DNA from: Plasmopara viticola
Taxonomy: Eukaryota > Oomycota > Peronosporomycetes > Peronosporales > Peronosporaceae
NCBI GenBank assembly: GCA_001695595.3
Contig: MBPM02000003.1
Coordinates: 1,550,001 to 1,614,000 of the forward strand
Reading direction: 5' to 3'
DNA length: 64,000 nt
This document shows positions 23,742 to 34,862 of the stretch, piece by piece. A model generated the notes under the pieces. It saw only the letters and a program-made list of their open reading frames with translations, made no database searches and had not been told where the DNA came from. Positions within the stretch are counted from its first letter, which is position 1; every line of letters starts with the position of its first letter. The translations under genes and the position numbers were made by a program.

Positions 23742-24257
23742 TCACTGAGCTTCAACCCACCCGATATGCTTTTGAGATTTAAAGCGATATCTTCTGCCTC
23801 TATATTGGTAATGACCGCCACATTCACATGTAATTTATTCGACAAGTCTCTCTTTATGAAGCTCGTTGTATTGCTCGTCCTTTTCATTGAGCACTTCTTT
23901 ATTGGCTTTCCAGTATTTTCTTGTGCTCTCTTGCTGTCTTTGCCGTTTCAGTAGCCCAAATGGAGGAACCTTATTGACGCAAGTTTTCTTGAATTTGTTG
24001 ATCCACAACGTTTCATAAGCACGAAGCTGAGACCTATCGGCAACCTCATACTGCTTGATCAACATGATTTTAGGCTCGTATGGGCCATACTGTCGAAAAT
24101 ATGGAAAGATTGCAATTTCACTTGTTGTTTTCCCTTCATCCCAATGCTTCAAATTGGACCGATGCCCATTCATACGATGTTTAAGTAGATTGAACGTGCT
24201 ACCAACGTAGCAAATGTCGCTTTGACCACAAACGATTTTATAAACTGAACCGATCAT
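23742..24257 (-). pseudogene. PLV GIY-YIG endonuclease, split by a TAA
   Basis: The N-terminal 140 codons (24257-23835) are intact. GSVYKIVC and CYVGST form the GIY-YIG core, and the family's ETLWINKF segment follows; these residues nick or cut DNA in homing and repair enzymes. After a TAA at 23835 the same frame continues with CECGGHYQ and KSQKHIGW, the small zinc-binding tail that commonly closes viral GIY-YIG proteins, ending with TGA at 23742. The stop therefore cuts off a conserved C-terminus. The catalytic domain may still be made. Confidence 0.78.
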
Positions 24258-24290
24258 GACTATTGTTATATTTGTAACATTTAGACACGA

Positions 24291-24745
24291 TCAAACATAA
24301 CTAAAGTTATCCAAGTCGGAAAGAGCCACTAGCCTAATACGACGACAAGACTGTGCCATGCCAACGCCGCTCACCTCTTCCACCAAAGTACGCAATGGAG
24401 CAGCTTCAGGTCCGACCGCGGTAACAATACCATCCAAGAGTCCAGAAGCGATTGTCTTCCAGTTATCTTCAAGGAAACCACCAATACCTTATGCAGCAGA
24501 CTTAATTCCATTCCACAAGCTTCCCCAGAAACCAGAGCCACTAAGTCCCGACCGATGAATTCGAAGCACTTCTCCATGAGACATATGCAAAGTCGTTCCT
24601 TTGCCCGATTCGTAAGCTTTCACTAGCTCCTTGCAGGATGGAAATAATGCGCATGACTTCTGTTCAACTGCGAATGCGACAAACGGACGGGCTTGCCGTG
24701 TATGACTTTAATAGCCTGCGCGTGGCTCAAATTGACGGGGAATTC
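24291..24745 (-). pseudogene. PLV minor virion protein with GSGFW motif (adenovirus pVI-like candidate)
   Basis: A minus-strand frame contains KELVKAYESGKGTTL, then SGLSGSGFWGSLWNGIKSA, a Gly-rich amphipathic segment typical of a small structural protein of Polintons, PLVs and virophages that I compare with adenovirus protein VI (membrane-lytic or cementing). A TAA directly follows this motif, and the frame then goes on (GIGGFLEDNWKTIASGLLDG) to the TGA at 24291. An N-terminal piece (LSHAQAIKVIHGKPVRLSHS) lies in another frame. The identity as pVI-like is inference from the motif only. Confidence 0.5.
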
Positions 24746-24801
24746 CTTTTACATTTAAGCTGAATATCTGAATTACGAATAAAAAGAGCTAGAGGCCAAT
24801 A

Positions 24802-26099
24802 GTGTCAAACTTTAATAAATCTAAAACACTCGGTCTGGACGAAATTTAAAATATTGTTGCTCGTGACATTAAGTTAGGAAGCGAGCATGACAATCTATCG
24901 GACACTACGCTTAAGCTATACACCAGGCAACTGATCAAGCTCTACAAAGCGGGGATTGCGAAAGAGCGATGGTGCCCAAACGAGTTCATCACCAATAATC
25001 AGTATCCAAATAAATACGACGACGTGACGTTATAAAAGACGTTTAAGGTACAGAACTCGACGATTGTTGCACTTCTGATGAGCATCTACACGAGTAAAGA
25101 GAGTCTGATACTAACACTGAACGCCATGTGTAAGATGATCAAGAACAAATATCGGGATGCATTTTTACGAATCGAAAGGAACTGAGTAAGCAAAACAAAG
25201 CTGCAAAGCTCGAGAACGAACTGACGCCTGTGGAACAGAAGAAATACATCAGCTATGAAGAACTCGTGTCTGTCCCTGGTAAAGTCGCAAAGGTGCTCAA
25301 CGAAAAGTATGGCAATATATTTCTGTCCCGATCAGAGTTTGAGCAGTTGGCCAAAGCTAAGAGACCTGATTACTTAATGCACAAGTTTGATTATATTACG
25401 TTGTGGTCGAAAGTGCATCATTCACTTCGTTTGGTATGGCCAAGTGTCATGCTCACCCCTAAGGAAGGTGCTAATTATCTCCAAGGGAACTTTTACATTT
25501 GAATGCTTTCAAGAATGTTTGGCTCATGGGACCGCAAACGATTCAGTTGGATAGTACTACGATGAGCTTGATCCAGTCATACCTTGAGTTCTTGACTGAC
25601 ACGGTTAGAGAGCAACCTAGCAAACTTCTGTGGCACATTTTCAATAGACAGCCAGGTGAGTACGATTATACAAGTTTGAGCAATAGCTTCGGTCAGTTCA
25701 TATCAAAACTGTTCATGAAGTACAATGGAAAGCCAATGCCAATGAATATGATTTGACATATCGCTGAGTCTCATTTAATTCAATCTCCAACATATGCTAA
25801 GCTCACCAATTGCGAAAAATTATGATTTACATGCTAAGCTTCTCCACAGCACCATGGCTGCTAACGCAAGCTGTAACAAAATCGCAAATCGATCAAATGC
25901 ATCGAAGCAAAACGCATCAGATGAGCCAGATACATCAGTTACATTAGACGCATCGTCTGAGCCTGAGCCTGTACCTGTTGCAAAGCCCGCTGTGAAGACT
26001 CCAATCAGACCTAGAGACCGTCGGAAACGCATATTCCATGGTGATTTCACTTTTTCAGGAAGCGACAAAACACTTGAGATTGATATCTACGAGAAATAA
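24802..26099 (+). pseudogene. PLV tyrosine recombinase (integrase), catalytic residues lost
   Basis: Protein-like sequence can be followed through about 430 codons in mostly one frame. An N-terminal SAM-like region (NLSDTTLKLYTRQLIKLYK) has TAA stops near 24850 and 25033. The central part lies at 25230-25755. The C-terminal box has a TGA at 25753 where the conserved catalytic Arg of a MIRHI-type motif is expected; HIAESH follows. After a 1-nt shift comes LLHSTMAANAS with Cys where the nucleophilic Tyr is expected. The last 60 residues are Pro/Glu-rich. Such recombinases integrate PLVs into host DNA. The family call is by motif layout and is less certain than the capsid genes. Confidence 0.6.
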
Positions 26100-26124
26100 T
26101 ATATTTGCTATAACATACAAAGCG

Positions 26125-26573
26125 ATGATGGAGCAAAAAAAAGAGACCATACCGTAAAGCCGGTCCATTCCATGTGGAATTTCATGGACTTCAAGCTTGC
26201 TTAAGAAGTGACAAATCTCAAGAAAATATCAAATCAATGCTTGTCCTCATGCATTCGTAGATCTTTGGTGGTTGATAAGAGAAGATAGGCAGTTCAATAA
26301 AGCCCTGTTTGATCTTTTAAACGAGCAGGACCGTGATTTCGTGCGGTATTGCTTGAATAAGTGTAAAATTACTTCACGAGGGTTTAAAAATGCGTATAAT
26401 CAGCTTCTTGATGGTCTCGTAAAACGCTTAAAGGTGCTTGAAGGTGCTAATAAAATCGGAGACGACAACCGATCAATCAAAATTGGAATGAATCCATTTT
26501 GGACAAGCTTTATGAGAAAAATGTGTTTTCGACCTCATTCAACAGTCAATTTAAGCGTTTGATGAAGCTGTAG
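26125..26573 (+). pseudogene. Unrecognised PLV gene, frameshifted
   Basis: Two consecutive frames make one plausible protein: an N-terminal part from ATG 26125 (MMEQKKRPYRKAG...) ending in a TAG near 26258, and a helical part at 26272-26520 (LNEQDRDFVRYCLNKCKI). The closing segment (YEKNVF...FKRLM) is in a third frame. It has the look of a conserved viral protein, but I cannot name it. Confidence 0.4.
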
Positions 26574-26634
26574 CTCGCTAAGACTCATTAACAATCTTGA
26601 GCTTATATATACGATGCTTCACATTAAGTCATGG

Positions 26635-26850
26635 ATGCTCTCAACAAAAAAGAATAAGGAGTATCGAGTGATACTCAGTAATGGTGAAAAGATTGATTTC
26701 GGTGATTCTCGTTATGCTCAATATTAGGACCGAACGCCACTGAAGGCATATCAGCATCTTGATCACAATGATCGTGATCGACGAGCAAGATATTACGCTC
26801 GGCACAAAGTTGACCACCCAGTTTGGTTGAGTAAGCGCTATCTATGGTGA
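26635..26850 (+). pseudogene. PLV DUF5754-like small protein, one internal stop
   Basis: 72 codons from ATG 26635. YRVILSNGEKIDFGDSRY is followed by a TAG at 26725 and then DHNDRDRRARYYARHK and a final LW, a layout that matches my memory of small proteins (DUF5754-like) common in large DNA viruses and PLVs: a strand pair with FGD, an H-rich D..RR..Y..RH helix, and a terminal W. The function of the family is unknown. Confidence 0.55.
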
Positions 26851-27156
26851 ACGACATTATGACGACGATCTCTTAGACTCGCGTTTGAAGTTGAGCAACT
26901 TTGTAGTATCAATATAACGAGTATTCCTTATCTTTTTTGCGCCTTGGCAAGATGACTAACGCTGATCTTCTGAAGTTGATTGGACAGTGTTTCAATATTC
27001 GTTGAACCATAGTCGTTTTTAGATGGAGCTACAGGTTTCGAGTGATCCACTTCGCCTGATCCATCAATCTACATTGCCTGAGGCATTAATTGTCGTCGAA
27101 TTCTCTTTCGTCGATGCATTTTTCTTTCTTTTGGTTAGTATATACTAGTAGATAAA

Positions 27157-27989
27157 ATGAGCTTTTCGATTTTGTAAAATCTCAACAACCAGGTGGCTAC
27201 TCATCAGTTCCGATATCGATTTTTGCAGCCAATCGACTTCAGTCAGTATGAATTTGCACTAAGATCAATATCCATTTACTACTCCTGGCGAGCAATTACT
27301 GCTCAGCGTCAAAACAACAGCTTTAAAATCATATGGCCGACAGCTTCAACGACATCGACATACACATTTACGCCCCCTGATGGCACATAGTCGGCAAGCG
27401 ACAGCAATAATTATCTTCAGTATTGGTCTATCCAAAACAATCTCTATTTGACAAACAATACGACCGGATCAAACCACTATTTCATCTCATGTGCTGAGAA
27501 CCCGTCGAGTTACGCTATTCAATTTAAAATGCAACCAGTCAAGAATATCACAGGCTACACTGCTGGAAGTGGCTTTCCTACAATGCCAGTCAGTGCTTAT
27601 ACACCTCAGCTCCAGGTAGTCGATTCCTCGTTTGGTTCTATCATTGGGTTCAGTCCAGTTACGTATCCCGCGGCTCGAACAACTAGTGTTTATGCGGTTA
27701 ATAGCAATCTAGTTCCTCAAATCGATCCGACAGCCGCGGTTGTTATCACTTGTTCAAATCTGTATAATACAATTGCAAACAACAGTCAGGTATTGTACAC
27801 ATTCACTTCTGCTAGGGTTGAGTATGGCGGCTTAATCACAACGTCACAAGGTCAAGGTTTAGCCTATTGCCCAATGCAAGGAACTAGTTCGGAATTGACT
27901 TTGTCATTCCTTGATCAATCCCGCTTGGTATCATTGATAATAACGTATGCGTTCGTCTGTTGATAGACCAAAAAAGTAGTAGTGAATAA
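27157..27989 (+). pseudogene. PLV minor capsid protein (penton-like jelly roll), decayed
   Basis: The start is ATG 27157 (MSFSIL), with a TAA at 27175. FRYRFLQPIDFSQYEFALRS and IYYSW follow, then a TAG at 27388, NNYLQYWSIQNNLYL, FGSIIGFSPVTYP, VPQIDPTAAVVITCSNLYN and a final DQSRLV. A 1-nt shift close to 27930 moves the last strand (DNNVCVRLL) to another frame, ending with TAA at 27987. This order of motifs is that of the second capsid protein of PLVs and virophage-like agents, thought to be the single jelly-roll penton protein at particle vertices. Its 3' end is 5 bp from the convergent ATPase gene. Confidence 0.7.
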
Positions 27990-27994
27990 ACAAC

Positions 27995-28617
27995 TTATAA
28001 GTCGCATACGTAATCGATAACATTCATGTAGATCCTACGATTGCTGATATCCATCATCATCGTGCTAATTTTTTCGGATGTAGTTCGTTTGTATAGATCA
28101 ATGAATGTTTTAATTGGGATGTCAGTAGGGAAGTCACCACAGGTAATACCAAGGTCTCATTGAGTAAGATTTCGACCAAGAATTACGTACTGAGAGTTGA
28201 ATCGAATCGTTTTTGGGATTCCGAAGTAACTCTGTGAATTTCAAATTATTGACCAGCCTTGCTTCCGTCCTCGGATGAAGCACTGCGAGATCTGAGCTTG
28301 AGTTCTTTTTGGCCCCATGACTAAGTCATCAAAAATAATCAACTTGCTTGTCTCAAAATCGTATTCACTCATTGCTGGGACCATTCCTTCCTCGATCACC
28401 TGGACGTTGTCGATAGTGTTTTGAAGATGATCGTAGAGAGTTTCATTTGTTTTTGTGCATATGACGATTTTGGTAAAGCATTTGCTTAAAAGGGCATATA
28501 TGAAGAGAACTGTATTTGATTCGCCTGATCCACTAGGAGAGGCCACACAAATGAGTGATCGTTCTTTGGAAATTTCTTCAGCTTTGACTTCGGTATGGAT
28601 CCGTAGAAATTTTGCAT
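27995..28617 (-). pseudogene. PLV genome-packaging ATPase (A32/FtsK-HerA type), decayed
   Basis: N-terminal MQNFYGSIPKSKLKKFPKN starts at ATG 28617. A frame change then leads into SLICVASPSGSGESN, the Walker A, where the essential Lys is Glu (GSGESN instead of GSGKSN). Walker B is KLIIFDDLV, then QCFIRGRKQGWSII. In-frame TGA codons follow (28240 region and near 28160), and the C-terminal part (QSYFGIPKTIRFNSQYVIL) continues to TAA at 27995. This family pumps DNA into capsids. It is non-functional here for several independent reasons. Confidence 0.82.
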
Positions 28618-28637
28618 CTTATAGTGTAGTGATCAAA

Positions 28638-31023
28638 AATGTCTTTCCCTCCAATTATCAATTCCCCTCTATCCAATGGCTCTTTCTTTAACTCATCCAA
28701 TGGCTACCTTACTTTAACTACAGCTGATCAATGATATTTGAGACTTGGCGGAGTAGGATCGCTCTTTGCCTTAAATGTGATTGGCAATTTGAATTGTGGA
28801 TCTCTGGCTATTAACGGATACAGTTTAGATCTGTCCGGTCTCGGTTACCTTTTTGGAGTGACTCCTGGTGCTGCCAGTGCAAGCAAATCGCTTGTTCTTG
28901 ATTCAAGACAACAATTTTTATTTTAGGAAGCTCAACTCTAACCTTAACTGAAGCAAGCTATCTGATTTGTCTTACAACAGAAGTGGCTCAAGCGAATAAA
29001 GCAATAACTGTGAATGGATCTCTAAATGTTAGCGGTATCAATTATCTATCAGCTTCAGGTATTACTGGGACTATTCAAACCGCATCTCAACTAAACATTA
29101 CGGCTCTTGGGAACTTAACTTTGCCAGCTTCACTAACGACCACGAATGGGACAACACCGATCAGTATAACAAATACTACGTCATCGTCAAGTTTCAATGT
29201 TACTATACAAATTCTGGTGGAACTCAAGATATCGGTAGCACTACAGCAAATCAATTAGCTCTAAGAACTACTGGTATTCGTAGATTAACTATTTCACTTG
29301 AAGGTAACGGTACTGTAATGGACATCGCATCTGGTCTGCAACTAGATTAGATTCAACTGGAACGGGTCTAAATGTGCCAAATCTAACGTTTAGAGGAACT
29401 ACGATTTCCGATACTTACTACACTGGGGTTACTCTTGGTGGAGCCAAGGCGACAAAAGCGGTTGTATTGAATTTAACTCTTGACTATTCGGGTCTTCGTG
29501 ATTTATCTTTCACAAGAAATTTTATTGCTTTAGTATCAGTTGCTTCACCTTCTATTACTTGTAAGACAATAACTGGAGATAATGGAGCTGGAAGCTCGAT
29601 ATTGAATCTTAGCTATTCTACATTGAACATTAATATAATCACTTTGACAGCTGATGAACTAAATTACAATGACTTAACATCTCTGGGTACATTTCAAGCA
29701 TCAAAATCAATGACACTCGATAGTTCATGTGTCGGATTAATGCCTTCAGGCACATCAAGCACAAATTATCGCGTTTCTACGGCGGAATTGTATATCGTGA
29801 AATTATGAACATTTATCGAGTATCTGATACAAATGGATTGGTCATCGCTTCAAGAACTACATCCGCCTTAAACAACAAAACGTATTTGTTGTTGAATTTA
29901 ATATTAACGGATAATTCGAGCTCATTCGTTGGAGGTGTTTCTGCTACAAGCGCTGATTTATATACTATCAATTGGAACGATAAACCAACTGTGGGATTTA
30001 CGTCTCAAACACACAGATTCTGTTTCAATATTGGCAATACTCAGCCGTATAAAACTAGTTATCCTCATTTTTATACATTAGCAACAAGTGCTGATGCTTT
30101 GCTATCAATGTTGCTGGCTCTTCGCCAACTCCTACAGGAGCTTGTTTATCCTTGTTTCAGACTCTATTAATAAAATGATATTTGACACCAACACACCATA
30201 CACTAGTTCGTTTGGAACAGCTCCGATTACACTGAATTCTGGATTATTTATTTAAAGCCTTCAATGCACTCATCGATGGGCCCGCTAGCTATGATATGCC
30301 GATTTTCTTGGAATCGTCTAACGCATCGCCTATTGGTTTTGGCTTACAACTGAGCAATGTAATAAATGCAATCTCGACTAATAGTGCATATTTTGAAACT
30401 ACTTCTACCAACGATTTGGTTTTAATGACTGTAAGTACACAAAGAGTTACAGTATCTTCGGCTGGAAGAGTTGGTATTGGAACCGGATTACCATCGGCAA
30501 TATTAGACGTTTCAGGTAGTGTTTCATCGACTTTGGACATAGCTGGAACGGGAGTAGCCTATTTTCTTAGATCTGGCGGTCTTGTTTCTACTATTGGTCC
30601 TCTGTCTTCAATAGCTGTTTCTATAAGTGCTTCGAACGCCATGTTAGCTGGGGCTGGCTTTTACACAACACTCGATTAACGAATAAGGACGATTATCGAA
30701 CCAATAGATGAATCTGTTGAAGATTCAATCTTAGATCTAAAGTCTTATCAGTATCGTTATAAAAGTCAAGGAGACGATGTGCCGTTACAAATAGTATACA
30801 TTGTCCAAGAGGCTATAAAGCTTGGTTCAAGATCATTAGTCAATTATACTGATCGGGCGGAATTAGATGTTGAAGACAAGACGTCGATCTAAAAGATATT
30901 ATGTTCGGCATTGATTACCTTAAAGTGTGTGTCTTACTATATGTTGCTATCAGAAATCAAGGCAAAAAAATATTTGAGCTTGAAGCCAAGCTTGATAGTA
31001 TCATCACGAAGTTTCGCGTCTAA
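28638..31023 (+). pseudogene. PLV fibre protein with C-terminal S74 intramolecular chaperone, decayed
   Basis: The largest gene of the element, about 795 codons through several frames, from ATG 28638. The body consists of degenerate repeats of a beta-rich unit (SGLGYLFGVTPGAASASKSLVLDS; SGINYLSASGITGTIQTASQ; LNITALGNLTLPASL), as in viral fibres that bind host cells. The end has GRVGIGTGLPSAILDVSGS, then RIRTIIEPIDESVEDSILDL, SYQYRYKSQGDD and a final coiled coil (IRNQGKKIFELEAKLDSI), the layout of the peptidase S74 / endosialidase chaperone that trimerises fibres and cuts itself off. Stops and shifts occur throughout, including TGA near 28733, TAG at 28924 and TAA at 30677. TAA 31021-31023 is taken as the real end. 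Confidence 0.78.
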
Positions 31024-31030
31024 CGAATAT

Positions 31031-31470
31031 TTAAATAAAGATCACATCGAGCCAGCCTTTTATTTCAGCTTTGTACTTATTCATAGCATCTCGTTTCATT
31101 TTACGCTTTCTTGGTGGTTTAGGTACATTGTCTTCAAAATAGGCTTTGCCTTTGCGTTGATCGACAGCCTCGCCAAATCTATGTCGAATACATTCGTATA
31201 AGTTTGCTGCAAATTAACTTTTGTAGCTGTTGATATCGTCAGTATAAACTTTTTTATGCCAGCATTCAACCCGCGTAATCTTTTCTCTTCTTCAATTTCT
31301 TCGTCATCACTGCTTTCATTAACGTCCGAGTTTTGAAAGAGTTGCCGAGTAATTAAAGGTTCCTCCTCAACTCGCTTAGCAGCTTTTTTTGTCGCTCGTT
31401 TGTCAGTGGGAAATTTATTTGAGGGAGTTGCGGTTCGTTTTCGTTTGAGAAACTTTACTAATTCTTTCAT
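31031..31470 (-). pseudogene. Unrecognised basic/acidic PLV protein, frameshifted
   Basis: From ATG 31470 about 110 codons read MKELVKFLKRKRTATP, then an acidic run (NESSDDEEIEEE) and a helical part. Around 31120 the protein-like sequence shifts frame and ends KYKAEIKGWLDVIFI at the TAA at 31031, 7 bp from the convergent fibre gene. The basic N-terminus plus acidic patch suggests a DNA- or capsid-associated late protein, but this is inference. Confidence 0.45.
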
Positions 31471-31556
31471 GACTTCATCAGCAAACTTTGCTGCCGTTTA
31501 TTGACGTCTCCGATTTAGATCCTCTCTTCGGATCTCTCTACGCTTGTTTAAAATTT

Positions 31557-32026
31557 TCAGAACGTGGTCATCCACCACTTCTTTTTAATGACTTTTTTAA
31601 AGTATGCTCAAGTATTGACTACCTTTTGCGCGACATCATTTACTCCACTAAAGAAGCCCACGAATGATTCTTCAGGTGCAGTGGGCTCTTCCATATTAGC
31701 ATCTGTATCGGTTGATTGTGGGACGTATGTATGCTTCTTCTTACTAGATTTGGAAGTATCACTTGCTTCACCTTGATAATTTCAGGAGGACCTTTAGGAA
31801 CTCTCAAATGTTTTTTTGTGATTTCATCATACTCATACTCACGATTTTTACTCATCACTTGCTAAAACAAATTTGCAAGTGAGTCGGTGCTTGCATCGTC
31901 TAATGTTTCGCGTTAAATCAACGCCTTCAGCTTTTTACCTTGAACAAAATCGCTCTTCGCCATTGCATTGTAATAACGATCAAATGCCTCTTGCTTTGTC
32001 TGATTATGGGAGAAAAAGCCAGTCAT
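31557..32026 (-). pseudogene. Unrecognised PLV late gene next to the capsid gene, decayed
   Basis: Starts MTGFFSHNQTKQEAFDRYYN at ATG 32026. In-frame TAA (about 31914) and TAG (about 31863) both lie where Gln would fit. MSKNREYEYDEITKKHLRVP follows. After a frame change near 31770 comes PEESFVGFFSGVNDVAQKVV and a final Lys/Trp-rich tail. It lies 57 bp downstream of the capsid gene on the same strand. No family name can be given. Confidence 0.45.
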
Positions 32027-32082
32027 GATTGATTTTGATTAGGTCACGTATATTGAAGATGATAAAAAAAATGTGGTCAGAT

Positions 32083-33814
32083 TCAGCCTTGAACAGGACC
32101 TTGCGAGACCGTACCCATAGCCGTATCAACGGTTGCAACGGCTTCACGCAATACATGGTAATAAATCGTTAGGGCGTAGTTTCAGTTGGAAGTACTGGAC
32201 ATAGTGATACTCTTACTAGAACCATCTTTACTTGGAAGGCGGCGACCAATATCAACAGCAACAAATCGGTAAAGCGATTTCCATTGATGCTGAGATAGCA
32301 AACCAGCCGATGTTACATCATCAAGACCACCATCAACACCCGACTTCGACATCTCTTGTACAAACACATTATACCCAAAACTAACAGGATTGTTCTAAAT
32401 AGGGACGTCTCCTACGGTAACTTGTAGATTTTTCAATGCAGCAAATGGACTTGTCGTAGCAGGTACAGACGAAAACGGGCTACGAAAAGGATTGATTAAG
32501 TCCGATACAGTAGCACCTGCGGTTGGATTGGTAATAAAAGGTTGCATGATTAAGCGCTTTGGATTAGCAATGCCATTACTGACTGTCCAATTGAAGGAAG
32601 CACACGGCACAACTGTGAATTTATTCGTAATTCGTTCGAAGTAGCGAGAGGTTTTTCTTTTGAGGCAATGCATGATCGGCGCTTGGGTTGGGCGAGTAGG
32701 TTGGAACGAGAAAACGCGAGAACGATTGCGAAGGAGTGATACCAGTTCCGGCAGTGGGAGTACCATTAACATCGGCGGTAATCGTAAGAGTTACAGCTGA
32801 TGCAGGAAGCGCAAGACCACCGGCCAGAGCAGTTGTCGTTGCACCACTACTTAAATTCCACAGCACTGGGCAGGTGTTGCCAAAGTTCATATTATTGCTC
32901 GAACTAGCAATGGTGGCAGGCGCGACAGCGCCAGCACAACCAGTCGTAACCAAAGTAGTAAAATAGCTATTGTGATTGAGGTAAATAAAGCCGCGCGTGT
33001 TCTTCTGCATCTGGCGTTTCTTGAAATAGTCACAGATATCCCGCAACTTAATGCAAGCCAAGTAATGCGCGACGTAAAATGGCGAACCGGCAGCAACGGC
33101 ACTAGTAGGAGCCACATAGACTTAGGGTTTCGATACGTCTTAAAGATTTGCACTGCCTCACATCACATCAAATGCAAGCTTCGTGCTTTGTTGATCAAGA
33201 GCGGTAAAAAGCGATCGTTCGGCGGCTCCACGGTTCGAGTAGGTGTTAGCTAAATCAAACTCACCGATGCTATATGTAGCGGTCATAAGGGCCAAAGTAG
33301 CCAAGTTTTCGAGTGACTGTGCCACTTCGCTAGACCCTTGGACCGTTGGAGTGGAATACTTATCCAAGACAAAGTTGCTCGTTGGACCATGTTTCACATA
33401 CGTATTATAGTCCGTTTCAGTGATAGCCTTGAACGTTATATTTGCATTCTCATGAACTTGATCCGTTTGTTCTGTTGTTCCGTCAATAACAACCTGAACA
33501 CTGTCAATGAATTGCCACGCACCGGCCTGAGGAATCAATTAATCCACAGTACAGACAGCAGTCGAAGCGACCAAACCAGCACCACCATTTAGAATTTGAA
33601 GCTTTACTGGAAGCTCGATGACGGTTTCTTCCCAATTGACAAATGCCTCTTGCGAAGAGATCGTTGAGAGATTAAATTGGATTTGTCCGGCATACTGACC
33701 GGTGTTAGACGTTGAATCCTGAATATATGTCCATTTTTTATCGCGGAAAAGCGTCTCAACTGGAGCTGGTTCGACGGAGTGTTTAAAAGCGGGAATATCA
33801 GAAGCGGACGACAT
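32083..33814 (-). pseudogene. PLV major capsid protein (double jelly roll), decayed
   Basis: Start ATG 33814 (MSSASDIPAFKHSVEPAPVE), about 577 codons to the TGA at 32083. Typical PLV capsid segments run in order: GQIQFNLSTISSQEAFVNW, WQFIDSVQVVIDG, LFTALDQQSTKLAF, GFIYLNHNSYFTTLV, FTVVPCASFNWTVSN, YNVFVQEM, QHQWKSLYRFVAVDIGRR, and the conserved end YHVLREAVATVDTAMGTVSQ. In-frame stops are TAA at 33539, a TAG near 32395 and a TGA near 32185. Frame changes occur near 33160 and 32640. The fold is the shell protein of PLVs, virophages and NCLDV relatives. Confidence 0.75.
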
Positions 33815-33872
33815 AGTTTATGCGATTAAAAAATGATGATTATATTATACTGCATCAAAAAAATAAAGCACC

Positions 33873-34480
33873 ATGAGCGAAAAAAGAATTATTGAATTAT
33901 CTAGAACGACGGATGATCTACTCATGAAACTCGCTAATTCACTTGGAGTCAAAGTAGATCAATTTGATTCCAAGCAGCATTTAGGTAAAAGCAAAGATTA
34001 TTGTATTCTGAACATGGGTCACCCCAGATGGGGGGTACGCGTTAATTAGCAGTGTCCAACAAGCATAAGGCTTACTTTGATCCCCTCGGCTTGCCAAGGC
34101 CACGTGTAATACCAAAAGATTTCTCCTATCGCGAAGTCGAGATTCAGAATTCACGTTTCGGCCACTGTGGGCAATATTGCGTTCTATGGCTTTACTATCT
34201 ACAGCACGGAAGAGTAGATAATTTTACAAGCTCTTCGAAGATCAGTCTGACTATGTATGATAGTCAGTTCAATATAGATATGGATCTCACAAATTTGAAT
34301 TATAGAATAATCGATGACTGTGATACCAGCGACGGGTTCTTTGTAAAGTATATGGCCAGGGAGAAGCTTTCTGGTGCCGTTTCATATTATATGATCCACA
34401 CTGCAACGCTTTCGTTGCAAGGGTCGATCAGTTACTCTGCCGGAAGCATCCATTCGAATATGGGTGGCTCATCATGGTAG
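33873..34480 (+). pseudogene. PLV adenovirus-type cysteine protease, decayed
   Basis: ATG 33873, divergent from the capsid gene with a 58 bp gap. The first 60 codons are helical (LSRTTDDLLMKLANSLGVKV). The catalytic His region (normally THW) is garbled: a frame change and CGT-TAA stand where His-Trp are expected, just before LAVSNKHKAYFDPLGLP. The catalytic Cys region FGHCGQYCVLWLYYLQHG is intact and diagnostic for the adenovirus/Polinton/PLV maturation protease (C5/Ulp1-like). The remaining sequence to 34480 may include frame-shifted non-homologous readout. This enzyme trims virion proteins during assembly. Confidence 0.72.
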
Positions 34481-34726
34481 ATGTTGGCTGTTGCGAGGTT
34501 GAAATATAATTCTCATTATCTTCCCTTGTAATATACGCAGAGCCACGCAGTGGATGTCCAGTATATAGACTCACAAGAACCACAGCCGATTCTGGTCGAC
34601 GATGATTACTACTCGCTACCAACCCACACACCAAAGTCAGAAGTAGCTGAGTCAAGAATACCTTGGACGACTATGTTTGTATCAGCAAAAATACTTCTCC
34701 GGCCAAAGCGTGTATCGTTGAAATAG
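34481..34726 (+). pseudogene. Small PLV frame before the right inverted repeat, one stop
   Basis: From ATG 34481 (MLAVARLKYNSHYLPL), a TAA at 34529 and then 64 more codons in the same frame (VDVQYIDSQEPQPILVDDDY; basic end LLRPKRVSLK) to the TAG at 34724. No family recognised. The internal stop again fits a former CAA. Confidence 0.35.
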
Positions 34727-34862
34727 CATCGCTAGCGCAGTTGCGCGCGAAGTATCAGTAAAAGATCATAATTTTTATGACGTCTTCGTGCGGGGTTCCC
34801 GCCATGAACCCGTCACATTAGCGGATTGTCGTTCGAGTGTGGCTCTCGATGTCGATTCCGAG

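Noticed and set aside
21595..34726. A viral genetic code with UAA/UAG read as glutamine
   Set aside because: Many internal TAA/TAG fit Gln, but TGA also occurs inside frames, frameshifts are frequent, several genes appear to end naturally at TAA or TAG, and one stop is directly shown to be a change from CAA. Decay explains all of this; recoding does not.
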